Origin: Omphalotus guepiniiformis
Taxonomy: Eukaryota; Basidiomycota; Agaricomycetes; Agaricales; Omphalotaceae
Assembly: GCA_028554645.1 (NCBI GenBank)
Contig: JAQOOI010000052.1
Coordinates: forward strand, 1 to 64,000
Direction of reading: 5' to 3'
Length of the DNA: 64,000 nucleotides
Both the position numbers and the translations under genes were made by a program. The notes under the pieces were generated by a model. The model ran no database searches, was not told the DNA's origin, and worked only from the letters and a program-made list of their open reading frames with translations. Shown piece after piece: positions 1 through 11,696 of this stretch (within the stretch, counting starts at the first letter, position 1; every line of letters starts with the position of its first letter).

Positions 1-878
1 CGTCGACATCCAATTGATTGTCAGCATCAAATACTAGGCCAGTTCATTTAAAAACATACCAACCAGGAATCAGAGGTCGTTACAGAACTTGAAGGGTTGT
101 TATGAATCGACCGTGGTCGAGGCGACTTTGCCTTCAACTGCTTCTGTCTCGGGCCGCGGTATCTGCCACTTCAATTCGACGCATTATCGATTCACAATCC
201 GACACTAACAAGTTGTCAACGTCGATACCTACGTTTGTGAGCTCTGAATTGCGACACTAGTTTTCATCAGAACGCTTTTCAATCGACAATAGTACTAGGG
301 CCAGCAAACTCTAATCGGCTTTTTCGAAGATTACATGTGGCAGAAATGAGCGCCGGCACTGAAACTCCTTGATGCCCTGGGACTTCCGTTGGCCAAGCTT
401 TTTGAATTCCCGTACCCATGGTTCATACAACGATGTGGTTTTGAGCCAAACCAGACAGGACTTCAGCATGTTCCATTCAAGCTGTGTAAATGCCCTGCGT
501 GACGGATTGCCACCCCTGGAATTTTCCAACATTCCGTACCCAAGACCGCAGCTTGACCGGGTAGTTTGAACAACTTCGACACTTACTATCACACGTGGGT
601 CGAATAAAACGTTGACCGACAGTCCACATAAGCCATTCACGGGTGGCGGGACTTTCACACACACACAGCTGCGCATCATCTTCGAGTCACCGGTAGCCCT
701 CCGATGATACCTCTCTGATGAATTGAACTTGCGTTTCACACTTTGTATATAGGACACAAAAACTACACAAGAAAAACTGACAAAAGGCATATGATACAAG
801 AAAATTGCCACTATTTAATACGAGACCGTTTGACATCAGGAGACGTACAGCTACTACCTTCGGCAGCTGTACGTTTTC
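1..878. other. No supported gene
   Basis: A 166-codon open frame on the minus strand (811-311) crosses this stretch. It starts with a hydrophobic, Cys-rich run and shows no domain I recognise. I see no splice pattern or similarity to other genes in the window, so I treat it as chance or decayed sequence. Confidence 0.4.
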
Positions 879-3652
879 TCATTTCATGTTGATCACGAAG
901 ACCAGGTGAATTTCCAGCTGATGAATCGTTGTCGGTACGATCAAGGGGTGCAGAGGAAACCGGAAGGAAACGGTCACGATTCCTCCATCGAATCTATCAA
1001 AAAGCATTGAAGCAGGGAAAGTGGGGACTTGCATAAAACCTGCCACATGTGCTGCAGGAGCAGGGGCCTTCAAATCACGAAATTGGGTTTCGATGAGCGA
1101 GAATAAACCGTCTCGGTCAAAAAAGGAGGAGTTAGCAGTCTCAGCCCTGCAAACTGCCTCTTGAACATGCCTCAAACGTCGCGTTAAACCTGCCGAACGT
1201 AGGCATTCACGGAGGAAGACAAGTCCTGAGGTGTGGGTATCAGCGGCGCGAGTTGAGCAATCCCAGATTCAACCGTCGCTCGAATGAATCGATAACAAAT
1301 GCTAGGGTTAGCTGAACGAAGCAGCAGCAACGATTCGGCGGCAGCATTCACCTCGTCACCCAGGTACTGTGACTCAGTAGTCAGATTCGCGGAGTGTCGT
1401 TGCAGCTGATCAAGCTCCTCAACCAAATGAAGTCGCTCCATTCGTTCACGTACGGGGCCCCAACAAGTCCAGAGTGTGGCGATGACCATCCTCGGCTTCC
1501 TGGAGCAACTCGATAGCTCGATCCAAAACCCCCTGAATATGAACGGCAAACATCTCTAAGGTGTCGAAATCGAGCATGCAGCTCCCGAGCATTGTCAGTC
1601 ATCTCGCTAACCCGTACATGGAGGTCCGCGCTATACTGTCGTTCGCCGATTAGCAGCTCATGCAATGCACCAGCAGAGAGCCCAGAATTAAGTGGAGGAA
1701 TGTGATGAATGGTGCGAATCCTTCTGGTTTTTAAGCTGGGCATCGACGTCCGTGGGTTGAAGTCGTTGCATTGGCAATCTCGAGGGCTCGAATACGAGAT
1801 TGTGCACTAGCCAAAGCATCCTGTAGGGCTGATACTCGAACGCAAGGGTCGTCTATGCCCTCAAGTAGGGTCGATGAACATATTGGGAGATCCAGGGCTC
1901 ATAGGGGTAGCTGCTGTTGTGGAAGAACCAGCAAACTATCGAGAATTCCTATCGTTTATGAGTGGCCGTCAAAAACAGTGAACCAGTTCGCCTACCTGGT
2001 GAGATTGGCCAGAGGGAACTAACTTCTCAAAACCGAGCCATCCCAGAAACCACTGCTTGGGTGACTCTGCCACCACCGAAACTCTGCACGAATTATATGA
2101 CGATTCATCTGATCTGCTATTCCACGCTTGCTCCGCGATGTGAGCACCAATGGGGTTTGATTCATCTCCAGGAAGGTCGTTTGGGCCTAGGACCGGGGAA
2201 GGGTCACTAGCGGTAGAATCTTTAGCAGGGGAAGCAGGCGTCGACAACAGACCAACTTCCCTGTCATTCGAGCCTAAGACCCGGGGAGGGTCAGTAGCAA
2301 TCGAATCTTGAGCAGGGGGAAATAGGCGTATATAACAGACCAGGGTCCCCAGGAAAATTGTTCGGGCCTAGGACCCGGGAGGGTTTCGGTAGCAGTCGAA
2401 TCTTTAGCAGGGGAATCGGGCGTCGATAGCAGACGAGCGTCGCCCTGGTAAGTCGTTTGAGCTTAGATGGCCAGCAGTCGAATCGTTAGCAGGCGTCCAA
2501 ATAAACAGACCAGGATATCCAAGAGCTGTGGCATCCGGAACGGGGGGTTGATCAAAAACTCCGGGCTCAGCCAAAGCTCCTTGAGGGGCGGGCGAAGAAG
2601 TCGTTGGTATCGGTTGGATCACTCCGGGCTCAGCCACACCCTCTTGAGGACCTGACGAAGACGTTGGTATCGGTTGGATTATATGGGGGCTCGGAATCGG
2701 GTCTGGCATAGGACTGGGAGAAACAGAAGGCGTCATTGGAACGCGGGGTACAACGAATGGGCGGAGATTGTCGAAATCGACCGATGAACTGGGGGTTGGC
2801 AATTTATTTAACTCCTCCATGGGATGTCCAGCAGGATTTTCTGACAGCTCAGATCTTGAACCACTCGATTGGCCAATCACTTCAACGGAACGGCTATCTG
2901 TTCCAGCAGCTGCCGAAGCAAGCTCGACCAACCGTTGCAATTCGTCTCTACAGGTCGGTTGTGAGAAAGTCGTCGTGCTAACGGGTGACTTGTCAAGGAT
3001 GCTGCATAGAGTGCATCCATTTGCCTCAGCATTCACCTGCAAGAATGGATCGATATGGAGACGCGTAATATCCTGCATGCCGACGCTAGGAGAATTATGA
3101 GATATCAAAGCGTCTCAGCGCGCGAAGCAGCTGCCACAAACTCACCACAAGCGTTTTCCGCAACTCTTCAGCGGAACACCCTGTCAAATACATCACACGG
3201 AGTAATCGAAAGACATCCGTATGCGAGCAGCGACGTCCGATGTCCAGGCAAATGCGTACATCCGGTCTTCGGCGAGAATGCGAGTTTGCAGCCTGTGTGA
3301 CCGCGGCATAAGATGCAAGGAGGCTATGTTCAACTAGTCAATACACGAAATGGGTACGCAGGAATGAAATCGACAAACTAGGTATGATAGCACTCGGGCA
3401 ACAAAGTCCAGGCTCGATTCGAGAGGCTCCTTAAGCGAAAACACCGCCTTCAACGCCTCCACACGACCCTCTTCGGTCTTTCCCTGAAAGTGGCGGGTGG
3501 TAAGTTTGGGAGGCACATACACCGATTTGGCCAACCCTGCTTGAGGACGCGAGGATGCTGAAGGACAGATCTTCGCCATGGGCACAAACTGGGCACAATT
3601 TCAAAAGCGATGACATCCCACGTGGTGCACGATGCAAACGAAGGCCAATCAA
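879..3652 (-). pseudogene. Frameshifted, 5'-truncated paralogue of the coiled-coil/Cys-cluster gene at 6.6-10.0 kb
   Basis: Read right to left, this stretch matches the intact gene at 6,613-10,017 block by block. At about 3,500-3,390 it has the FSLKEPLES-LDF block. At 3,300-3,190 it has the Cys-rich block ending GRRCSHTDVF. After a conserved intron it continues DITRLHIDPF (3,074 onward), then a Pro-rich linker, the coiled-coil (1,740-1,190) and HVQEAVCRAET...HVAGFMQVP (1,170-970). The frame is broken: an extra A in the run 3,250-3,252 splits the Cys block, frames switch near 1,550-1,500, and two extra T's near 1,195-1,180 put stops after YVRQV. The counterpart of the intact gene's 200-residue first exon is missing. 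A long minus-strand frame (3,108-2,404) with tandem repeats survives. The function of the family is unknown. Alternatively some frame changes are unrecognised introns, but the extra A inside the Cys block is hard to explain that way. Confidence 0.7.
2154..2530 (-). repeat. Degenerate ~95-bp minisatellite, about four copies
   Basis: Each unit contains a GGCCTAGGACC(C)GGG-like core followed by AATCTT-AGCAGGGG, the next unit starting 85-105 bp on. On the minus strand it encodes repeats of the type NDLPG...DSTA. It lies in the linker of the decayed paralogue and is absent from the intact copy. A second short repeat, IQPIPT(T/S)SS, about 61 bp apart, lies at 2,563-2,685. Confidence 0.6.
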
Positions 3653-3935
3653 ACTTAAGAGTTGTATAGAAGGATAACCGCCTGCCTTTGGTCAAGATGG
3701 ATGCCTTTGTGAGCTTGTTCCTTCTGCAATCTTCACCTGTTCTGATAATGCATTTCGATAGGCTGACTTACGATGGATTGAAGCTCAACAAGTATATTCT
3801 CTTATACACGAAACTCAACTCCTTTGTTTACCACCGTTCGATATCTAGGCCAGTTACACGGACCAAGAGTTAATCAACGTGACTTTTTGTTTCACTATCA
3901 TTCTCAACGCCCTTCTCACTCCACTCTTCATATAG

Positions 3936-5257
3936 AAGATTGGCCGGACTATACTTCAAAATGCCTTCAAAGTCGATGAGATCAAAGATATTGCCAACGT
4001 AGCACCTGTTTCATGGGATCGGCTAGCTTTGTTCGATGAAGACCAACGAGTTTTCCACCCTTACTATTCCGAAATTTGTCTTGACACCTCACCTGCCACT
4101 GCTATTGCCATGAGAGACTGTGCATGGAATCGTGCGGTCGTCAAAACACTGGAGGATAGGGCAACCGCCATCATCGGACAGTCCGAAGTTCTCTCAAGCC
4201 GTCTTTCTGGAGACCAAATTGTAGATTGGACCGCCTTGTTCAAGTCTCGGTTTTATGATATCTTCCTAGATATTCAGACTTCCCGACAGTCTGACCCCCC
4301 GCAGGTGCAGGCGCAGGCGGCGAAATACGATCAAAGGAAAGAGCGCAACAAGAAGCGACGCGAAAAGGCACACGTACGTTTCTCCGTGCACGTCGTATTT
4401 CTTCCAACAAATGCCATCCATCTCCGCAGAAATATTCAACCCGCTGCAACGTATGTATCACCGTGACTGGGCGTCTTCGGAATGGCGGCGATGAAGGGCG
4501 TCTCCAGTATTGGATGCAAATGCTAGACGCAATAGAGATGTTGGGTATTGAAGGAATGTCGGATGAAGAAACAACCCATGAAGGCCAGGAGGTCGTCAAG
4601 GTCGTCAAAGATCTGGCGTTTAGACACCCCGATTTCAGATGTCTTCTTCAGGAAGTGGACTCTACTCCAAGTAAACTGAAAGGTTATTCTCACCGGGGTG
4701 GAAGACCGCGGCTCCGCAGAGTCTTTAGCAACCAGATTGTTGACGTGACACCACCCAAAAATCTCCCTTCAGCATTCTATCGACCCTCGTATCTAGAGCG
4801 TATGAAGAAAGGTCTAGTCCCTTGGGTACCTATCAACAAAGACAAGAATATCTCTATTCCGAAGCTGGATTCTCCTGCTCAAATGATAGGTATGCCCCTC
4901 TAGGTCCCTCATTTCAACCGGCCCGGCTAACCTCTTCTGCAAGAATCTGACCCAAAGCTACAAGGCGCTATCAACCAAGGCAAGAATATCTATGTTCCGA
5001 AGCTGGATTCCCCCGCTCAAGTGATAGGTAGGTCCCTCATTTCAAGGCCATGGGACCGGCCCGACTAACCTTTTCTGCAAGAATCTGACCCAAAATTACA
5101 AGACGCTGGCCCTCCTGCGTCAAGTCGACGGATGGAGCGTGGCGCCCCCCTCTGCACCCGACAGGGATTCTGGAGTTTTGTCAAATGTTTGCTTAAGTGC
5201 GCCGCCGTAGCAGGCTTTCTTTGGACGTCCTTATCATTTATCTGTTGGTTATTTTAA
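3936..5257 (+). CDS. Hypothetical protein with 'GMSDEE' domain and C-terminal membrane segment
   Basis: Exons by eye: open from about 3,936 (true start not found, probably another exon upstream) to 4,373; 4,430-4,889; 4,944-5,027; 5,082-5,257. The first exon ends in a basic run (DQRKERNKKRREKAH). The second carries LGIEGMSDEE, then RHPDFRCLL, GGRPRLRR and PPKNLPSAFYRPSYLE. The gene at 45.8-52.2 kb has the same order (GSDGMSDEE, RHPSFRRLF, GRPPLKR, PPKHLPAAFFNSEYLE). I know this as a recurrent agaric family without assigned function. A 28-residue exon is duplicated (KNI-x2-PKLDSPAQ-x-I / ESDPKLQ). The last ~22 residues (AAVAGFLWTSLSFICWLF) look like a tail anchor, absent from the paralogue. 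The gene faces away from the decayed paralogue to its left. Confidence 0.65.
4831..5105 (+). repeat. Tandem duplication of an exon-intron unit (~138 bp)
   Basis: The unit running from CAAGAATATCT through CCGAAGCTGGATTC, an intron of about 54 bp with ACC-TTTTCTGCAAG acceptor, and AATCTGACCCAAA occurs twice (about 4,831-4,969 and 4,970-5,105). Splice sites are kept in both copies and the frame is preserved (G|AA junctions), so the protein gained one 28-residue exon. Confidence 0.75.
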
Positions 5258-6612
5258 GTGGGTTGGCCAGCAACGAGACGCTCTGTTTAGTACACTATCG
5301 ACCTCGCGTTGCCGGGCCGAATCGGAATAACACACTCTTGACACACTCTGCTTTAAGTTATTTCTACTAGCTACTACTAGTCCTTGAATCCTCTGTTCAT
5401 CCTTCGCCACCCTCGACATGTCGAAGAGTACTCAGTGCAGCTGAAGGAGCCACGCAATGTCGACGCAATAAGTATAGGTTGTCTGTGGTTGGAACATGAG
5501 GCTTACGAACCGCGGCAGAGTGTCTTCTACCTTGGTGAAAGCTACCTCGATATCCCCGTCTATGATAGACGGTTGGATACCAGCAACGGACAGGTCACAC
5601 ACCTACGTCATGACCTGCAATTACTCTTATTACAAACGTTGGCACCGACCACGCAATGGGAAAACTTTCTTATATCAGTTCCACAAGTGCTACTGGAGAG
5701 CGGATGTTGCATATTCATTTCGAGGACTCCGGAACAGACTGAGAGATGTATCCGAAATTCTGGAAAAACCATCACTTTGCGGCCTCTATCATAGGTAAAA
5801 TAAATGCTTTGCTCGCAGGTTCCTCATTTTGGATAATCACGGACGAGGGACTTCTTCCTCATGGCTACAAATACACAACGTAGAAACTTGGTCTCTCTCA
5901 TATGTAAAGGAATCAATATTTCCCTATCATTTTGTATATTAACTTTACTCATATTAATATCACTGTTTAAATCCAGATCCCGATCCCGATGAAATAATCT
6001 ACCTACATCTAACTTTATTTGAAATTTATTTTTTGATCCTTGCGCACCGCCAACAAACCGTCTCGCTAGCACGGATCTATATCTGATTGACGAAGAGGTG
6101 TGATCGTGCGCAAGTGAAAAATGACCATGGCCATAAGTGGGGACTTATGAGGCTAGAGAAACATCTTCACTCCAGACATTTAATTGACACACTCTGGAAC
6201 TTCGCAATATTGAACGGAACCCCAAACTTTACAATGCTCACCGAAGTTTTTGCAGCATGATCAACTGCCAATATCATGAAATTCGAAGCTCCCTACGATC
6301 GCTTGAACTTGAAACGTCGACTCAAACTTCCTTTGTTGAAGACACCCTCTTGGAAATCCAGGGGCCTCTCTGTCGACTGGAGATCTCACTCGTCGACCCC
6401 TACGTTGACTGGGACTTTACATGCTCGACTGGAAACCTCCTGTATCGACTGCAACTGCATATCGGAACCAAGTGTATTGTTAGCGTAAAATACAACAAGA
6501 TGTGAATAGGGCTGACGTAGACTAACATCACTTTGTAAACACTGACAGAAACAAATTCAATGCTCGCACACGCAATTTTTCCGTAATAGAACGACAATAG
6601 AACGATAGTGAA
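5258..6612. other. No supported gene; one 30-bp match to the 9.98-kb region
   Basis: Overlapping frames of 136 and 100 codons lie at 5,384-5,798 on the plus strand, but neither resembles a known family. Positions 5,675-5,704 are identical over 30 bp to 9,980-10,009, the start region of the intact coiled-coil gene. The rest (5.8-6.6 kb) is AT-richer and I see nothing in it. Confidence 0.4.
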
Positions 6613-9600
6613 CTAAGAAGTGCGTGCCCTTTTTTCCCCTCCAACCTCCTCAGCTTCCGCTTCAACCGTGGCATCACAACGGCGCTTTAAAGATGGACCC
6701 ATGGAAAAACCATCGACACTGCTCAATTTCTTCCTCGAACCGTCACCGAAAGCTGAGGAAGCGCCGCTGGTGGCATCGGTCGGCATAGTGTGGTCGACAA
6801 CTTCTGAACTAGTTGGGCGGCGGTCAGGAGGAATACCACCGTCGAATGGACCAAACAGCATGGAAGGGGCGTGGGATGGGAGCTGCACAAACCCGGCGAT
6901 GTGAACAAGTGGTGCAGGGTACGGCAGTGCTGCTGCGAAAAGGGAGTTGTCTAGCGGGGAAAACAATTCTTTTTGGCCGAAAATCGATGAGCACGCAGTC
7001 TCAACACGCTGAACTGCATCTTGCACAAAAGTTAGCGTAGCATTTACTTGACGGACGTAGGATGCAGTGTCAGAACCGGGCGAAGCAGAGGGTGTAAGCG
7101 CTGCTAGACGACTCAGACCAGAATCCAATGTCGCTTGAATAAATCGAAAGCACAGATCAGGGTTAGCGGAACGAAGTTGGATTAATGAAGAATTTAAGGC
7201 TGTGATCGTGTTAGTCTGGCTCTGCACCAACCCACTGACACGGTCTCCATGGTTCCTTAAAACTTGATTTTCCTCCAGTAGCCGAGCCCGCTCCAGACGC
7301 CCCCTCTCCAACAAGTCGAGCATTTCACTGTGCCGGTCTCGGACAGTCTGTAGGAAGCTGAATGTCCCAGCCAGTTGCCGCTGGTTGTAGGCAGCCACAC
7401 CTTGGAGATGGTCGAATCGCATCCCTAATTCGCGTGCATTCTGCGTACATTCTGTCAATGCAACCTGCAAATCAGAGGAGCGCTGCCGCTCTCGGTTCAA
7501 CAATTCTTGAAGAGCAGATACTGGCATGTTGGGGCTAATGGGCACTCTCAATGAGAATGCACGAACTCGGTCAGATTGTAGTGGAGCATCAAGGTCAACA
7601 GGCTGTTGCCGTAAAGTGCTGAGTTCCAACGAATGAATTCTCGCCTGGGCCTGAGCGAGGACGTCGCGAAGCATCGATATTCGAGTTGGCTCATCCAGGC
7701 CCAGCCCCTCGGTAGGATCAATCAACACAGCGGGAGAGGAAGGCGATTGGGGGGTCGCAGACGTTGCCACAGTCGACGCAACGGCCTGTTCCCAAGTTTG
7801 CTACATCCTCTTTGAGATTGAAATGGGGGGGGAACTAAACTGACTGGCTCACTTACTTGATGGCTCCTATCACCATGCACAGATCGTCTAAACGGAGACG
7901 CTGCCAATTCGAAAGATTGCTGGGCCTGGTGGCTTGCAGCCGTAGTACGCACCATATTCTGAGTAGCGTTCACAAGAAATTGTCGAAGCTGTGAAATCTG
8001 AGCGTCAGCGTCCAGGTGAGGCGCCCTATCGTTGTTTGTCTTCTCTTGATTGACAGTTCCAACCTGTAATCGACCACTATCATTAATTTGCATGGAAGAT
8101 GGTGTCTCCAACAGCGATCCGGCATCCGCGAGCGACAGAGAAAAATTTGGACTTGGTTTAGAAGAAGAGGAGTCGTCTTCAGAAGGTGAGCCAACAGACT
8201 GGTCTGGTTTGGGAAGAGGCTTCAAACCGACATGGTGAACCACAGACTCCTGGTCTTCAACATTCAAAGGGGAAGGGGATGGATGGAATAACGGGTTTGG
8301 GGAACGACTGCCACTAGGGCCAATTCTAGTTTCGGTTAAATTGCTACCGCGCGTTGTCAAAGCGTGGGGTGCAGGGGTCGGAAGGTTGGCAAGGTCGCCA
8401 CGACAGATGGGCAAATCCCTTAATTCAGCATCCGGAGGACGAGCCTGCAGCGATAGGTGGTACAATGCATCCATTTGGTCCGCATCAACCTGAGCAAAAG
8501 GCTCGAAAACACAGTGCGTGATTTCCTTGCGACGAGACTGCGGCGCTTTAGGTCGAGAAGAACGGCTTGCAGACAGACACTTACACAGAAAGTGGATTGC
8601 AGCTCCGTTGCAGAAGACCCTGATACGTGAATCGCCCGAAGCATTCGAAATACATCGGTGTGAGAACATCGTCGACCCATATCCCTGCAGTGAATGCACC
8701 CAGTTCGTGGATAGTGTTCGAGCCGGCATTGATTTTGTGCACCACACGGGACGCAGGCTGGCTGAAGGGCATTAACAAAGGAGGCGCACACCTGGTGAAT
8801 TGGGTGAAGCTTACTAAATAGTTCAGGATTCGATTAGTAAAATCCAAATTTGACTCCAGAGGCTCTTTGAGGGAGAAAATTTGCTTAAGAGCGCTGACCC
8901 GACCGTCCTCCGTCGAGCCATCAAAGGAACGGGGAAAACAGCCATGCCGGTAGGCTTCGACTGCAGGCCCTGCAGATGAAGCGGAGGGGCATGGAGATAC
9001 ACGAAGGTGCTGCGAACTCCCGTTATCCATCGACGGCAACCCTTTAGACAGCGCCAGGGCGTGGGATATACTATCTGAAGCCAGAGACGGAGTCCTGAGC
9101 GTCAAGACCTTGTTAGACTCCATGCTCGAGGGTAGACCTGGGGACGAAACGGGCCTGCTCATCGGCTTCTGGCCGGATGAGCTGCGTGCGATCCCCCCAA
9201 TATCCGCGTCCAATTGCGCCTTGTATGAAGGGGGGCTCTGCGTTTCAGCTCTGACCTTACCCTCTAAACGGCTGGAATGTAGTCTCTTTGGTCTACTTTT
9301 TGCATTGTCTGGCAAGGAGTCAACGTTTTCGTCGTCCACTTCATGTGCGCCATCCTCATCCTCACTTTCTGCACTCCGGTATCAGAAAAACGGCCTGAAG
9401 AGGCAGTCAATCTACACACCAGTATTGATATATATTGCCTTCTCCACCCAGACTGTCTCTCGCTTAACACCGAAGCCCCTCCAATCTTGGAGTGTTCGAC
9501 GAAGAGGGTTCAATGGCAACAGGTTCACAGATATTATTTTGTGGTGAGGCACACGCATTCCGCCTATTAGACGAATGACATCTGCCCAGTCGACACTGGT

Positions 9601-10017
9601 GCCAGCGGTGCGCCTGATATCGGTCATCTTGACCCTCCCAAGCGTTACAAGAACAAGGGGACGAACGCTAGGGATTTTAAACGATGAAGACGGGCTTGAC
9701 GTCAGCCAAGATTCATACGAAAGGTCTAAAATCCGCTCCAGAAGGAATGCGTGTGCATCGGGAAGCAAGATTTTACGGTCTGCCACTGCTTGGGCACGAT
9801 AGGCGTCGACGTGGAGTTTGGTCAAGAGACGAAGGCGCGAAATCCGGTGCAAGTGCTCAAGATCGTTTTCCCCATCGAGACGGGGCAGTTGCTCAAGATC
9901 CTTCGTCACTCGCTGGTAAAAATCGGTTATTTCGTCCACCAATGCAATTGCTTCCGGGTCTTTTATTAGATTTGCGTCGTCAGTTCCACAAGTGCTACTG
10001 GAGAGCGGAGGGGGCAT
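6613..10017 (-). CDS. Large coiled-coil protein with Cys-cluster motif (agaric hypothetical family)
   Basis: Five exons by eye: 10,017-9,420; 9,368-8,815; 8,761-8,585; 8,537-7,857; 7,800-6,613, giving about 1,065 residues. I chose ATG 10,017 (CACC context); the frame also extends to a GTG at 10,053. Introns are 47-56 bp and GT-AG. Exon 1 (about 200 residues) is an unknown domain; exon 2 is Ser-rich and ends FSLKEPLESNLDFTNRILNYL. Exon 3 is a 59-residue Cys block, C-x2-C-x5-C-x9-C-x2-C-x6-C followed by SHTDVF. This is close to, but not the same as, the fungal Zn2Cys6 pattern, and might bind zinc. Exon 4 is a Pro/Ser linker. Exon 5 has a long heptad-like coiled coil (about residues 690-900) and a basic tail (KRR...EKRARTS) that could be a nuclear signal. 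A nuclear, possibly DNA-binding role is inference. The decayed paralogue lies just to the left. Confidence 0.75.
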
Positions 10018-11321
10018 GGTGGGAGAGGGCGAATGGGGCTGGAGCACAGCCACTCTGCTAGAGATAGATAGATAGATAGATACACAGCTCCGCGAAGTGC
10101 GTTGAACCTCTAGAGTGTTCAGTGTTTACAATTTTTTACAACAATGATATTGGTGTTCGAATCCGCGTGTTGCCTGTTGCCTGCGAGTCATTCTTCAAAT
10201 ATCAGCTCAGCGCTCAGGACTTCGTATGTAGGTCATAGCATGGCCATAATTGAGGCTGCACTCAGGGGGCGCTTTACGCAGTGTACTTTTCAGCCATAGT
10301 AGCGTAGCTGGACCCAACGGTTACGGTTCGTACCCTCTAGACCGGTTGCTTCATCCAAGGGTTCCTTCAGTTATTCTGCATACTCATTTGGAAAATATCT
10401 TGGGATAATTCGGTTTTGATGGAGGAGGGCCGTCTCGAGTACTAGTCGAGGGGGGGAAGCCGTGCGCGAGTCTTTAATGCTCCCGCAAAATCGACCGTAC
10501 GTCTCGGTCTCAAGGCGATTGCCTCGTCGCCCGTCCCCTCAGCTGCCACACCTTCGACCGGCATGGCACTCACTCGCCGTTTGTCATTCCCCATCCCCCC
10601 TTAAAAGTGAGCACTCGAATGTTTTCTCCGTCATTTTCGATACTTCGAGATCGTGTGTCGCTCTTCTTTTAGGTTGTCCATGCGAATATCAAGGTTTTAA
10701 ATAGCATAGAGTCATTCAGGAGGCTGCAGGACGGCTTTCATCACGTCAATTTTGCATTGCTCTTGTAAATGGCTGATCGTCGCCCCGTATTGAAGATTTT
10801 TCTGTTTTCTGGATGCAAATAAGAATGCTCAAGGGGATGTAAATTTGCGCTTTCGGGTTCAAGAACCCCTGGCAATTGGGTACCCGGCTCACGAAGGTTG
10901 CCCTGCTATGGAATTTGCAGCCCCGGCAGTCAGCTCTGATGAGCGGAACGAGTTGCCAATTACTCATTCAGCTGGTACGCCCTTTAGGCTATTCAAGCCG
11001 GATAAGGGCGTGCGTGCGTCTATCGAGTCTCCGCCGATGTACATGGGCAGTTTTCCATTTCAGACTTTACTACATTGGCCATACGCTACACAGATTACAA
11101 ATGTACAAATAATGGGTCGAACTTGTGAAGATTGTTAGGAAGTCTGAAAATTTAAGACAATGTGAGAGTTGGAGGAAAGCGCCTAGGTGAAGATTATTAG
11201 GAAGTCTGAAAATTTAAGACAATGTGAGAGTTGGAGGAAAGCGCCTAGTTCGAAACGGCGCGAGCCGCTGCATGGTTCTGAACCTCGGATTAGTGCTGCA
11301 CAGGGTTGGGACCGACGGAAA
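10018..11321. other. Intergenic; GATA microsatellite and short repeats
   Basis: A (GATA)n tract lies at 10,061-10,081. No convincing gene follows. Frames at 10,462-11,138 overlap on both strands and lack splice structure or recognisable domains. A 62-bp tandem duplication lies at the right end. Confidence 0.5.
11126..11249 (+). repeat. 62-bp tandem duplication
   Basis: The segment beginning GTGAAGATTRTTAGGAAGTC and ending GGAAAGCGCCTAG occurs twice in direct succession (about 11,126-11,187 and 11,188-11,249) with one substitution. Confidence 0.85.
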
Positions 11322-11696
11322 CTACCTTCGAAATGCATACGTAGCTGCCCTCCCCTCATCCCCACCTCTAAGATTCCTGATCGTGCAGGTCTTTCCCACA
11401 GCAGCCAGGAGCACGTCGCCCTCTACGTCCACACCGGCGAGCGCATGCACTGCGTTGTTTATGGGCAGTAGTTTGTGCCGCTTGAAGAATATGCGAAATC
11501 GATAAGGCTTTCGCCTGTATGTGAGCGAGACGGTGACGTCGTGGGTGTATGGTTGGGTTTTGCAATGCGAAAGTGAGTCCAGGACAAGGAGCTGGCGTTG
11601 TCCTGGTTGCGCCGGGTTTTCTCTGTAGTAAGTTACTACGGAGGATGGCAATGGTTGATTCGCTTGGTAAAGACGGGTTCTAACGCCTTTGAACAC
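11322..11696 (-). CDS. Hypothetical protein, agaric family (3' exon)
   Basis: A 120-residue frame contains VLDSLSHCKTQPYTHDV, YRRKPYRFRIFFKRHKLLPINNAV, GDVLLAAVGK and IRNLRGGDEGRAATYAFRR, ending in TAG. I recognise this order (a 'VLD...KPY...KHK-LPINDA...GD-L-A-G...NLRG' pattern) as a recurrent uncharacterised protein of agaric genomes. The right end of the frame has no ATG. The upstream ATG at about 11,790 and its GTACGT donor do not join in frame as I read them, so a 5' exon is missing or the gene is decayed. Function and location are unknown. Confidence 0.45.
   Translation of the reverse strand: MFKGVRTRLYQANQPLPSSVVTYYRENPAQPGQRQLLVLDSLSHCKTQPYTHDVTVSLTYRRKPYRFRIFFKRHKLLPINNAVHALAGVDVEGDVLLAAVGKTCTIRNLRGGDEGRAATYAFRR

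Noticed and set aside
311..811. 166-codon minus-strand frame
   Set aside because: Hydrophobic, Cys-rich start without domain or splice partners; no similarity to anything else in the window.
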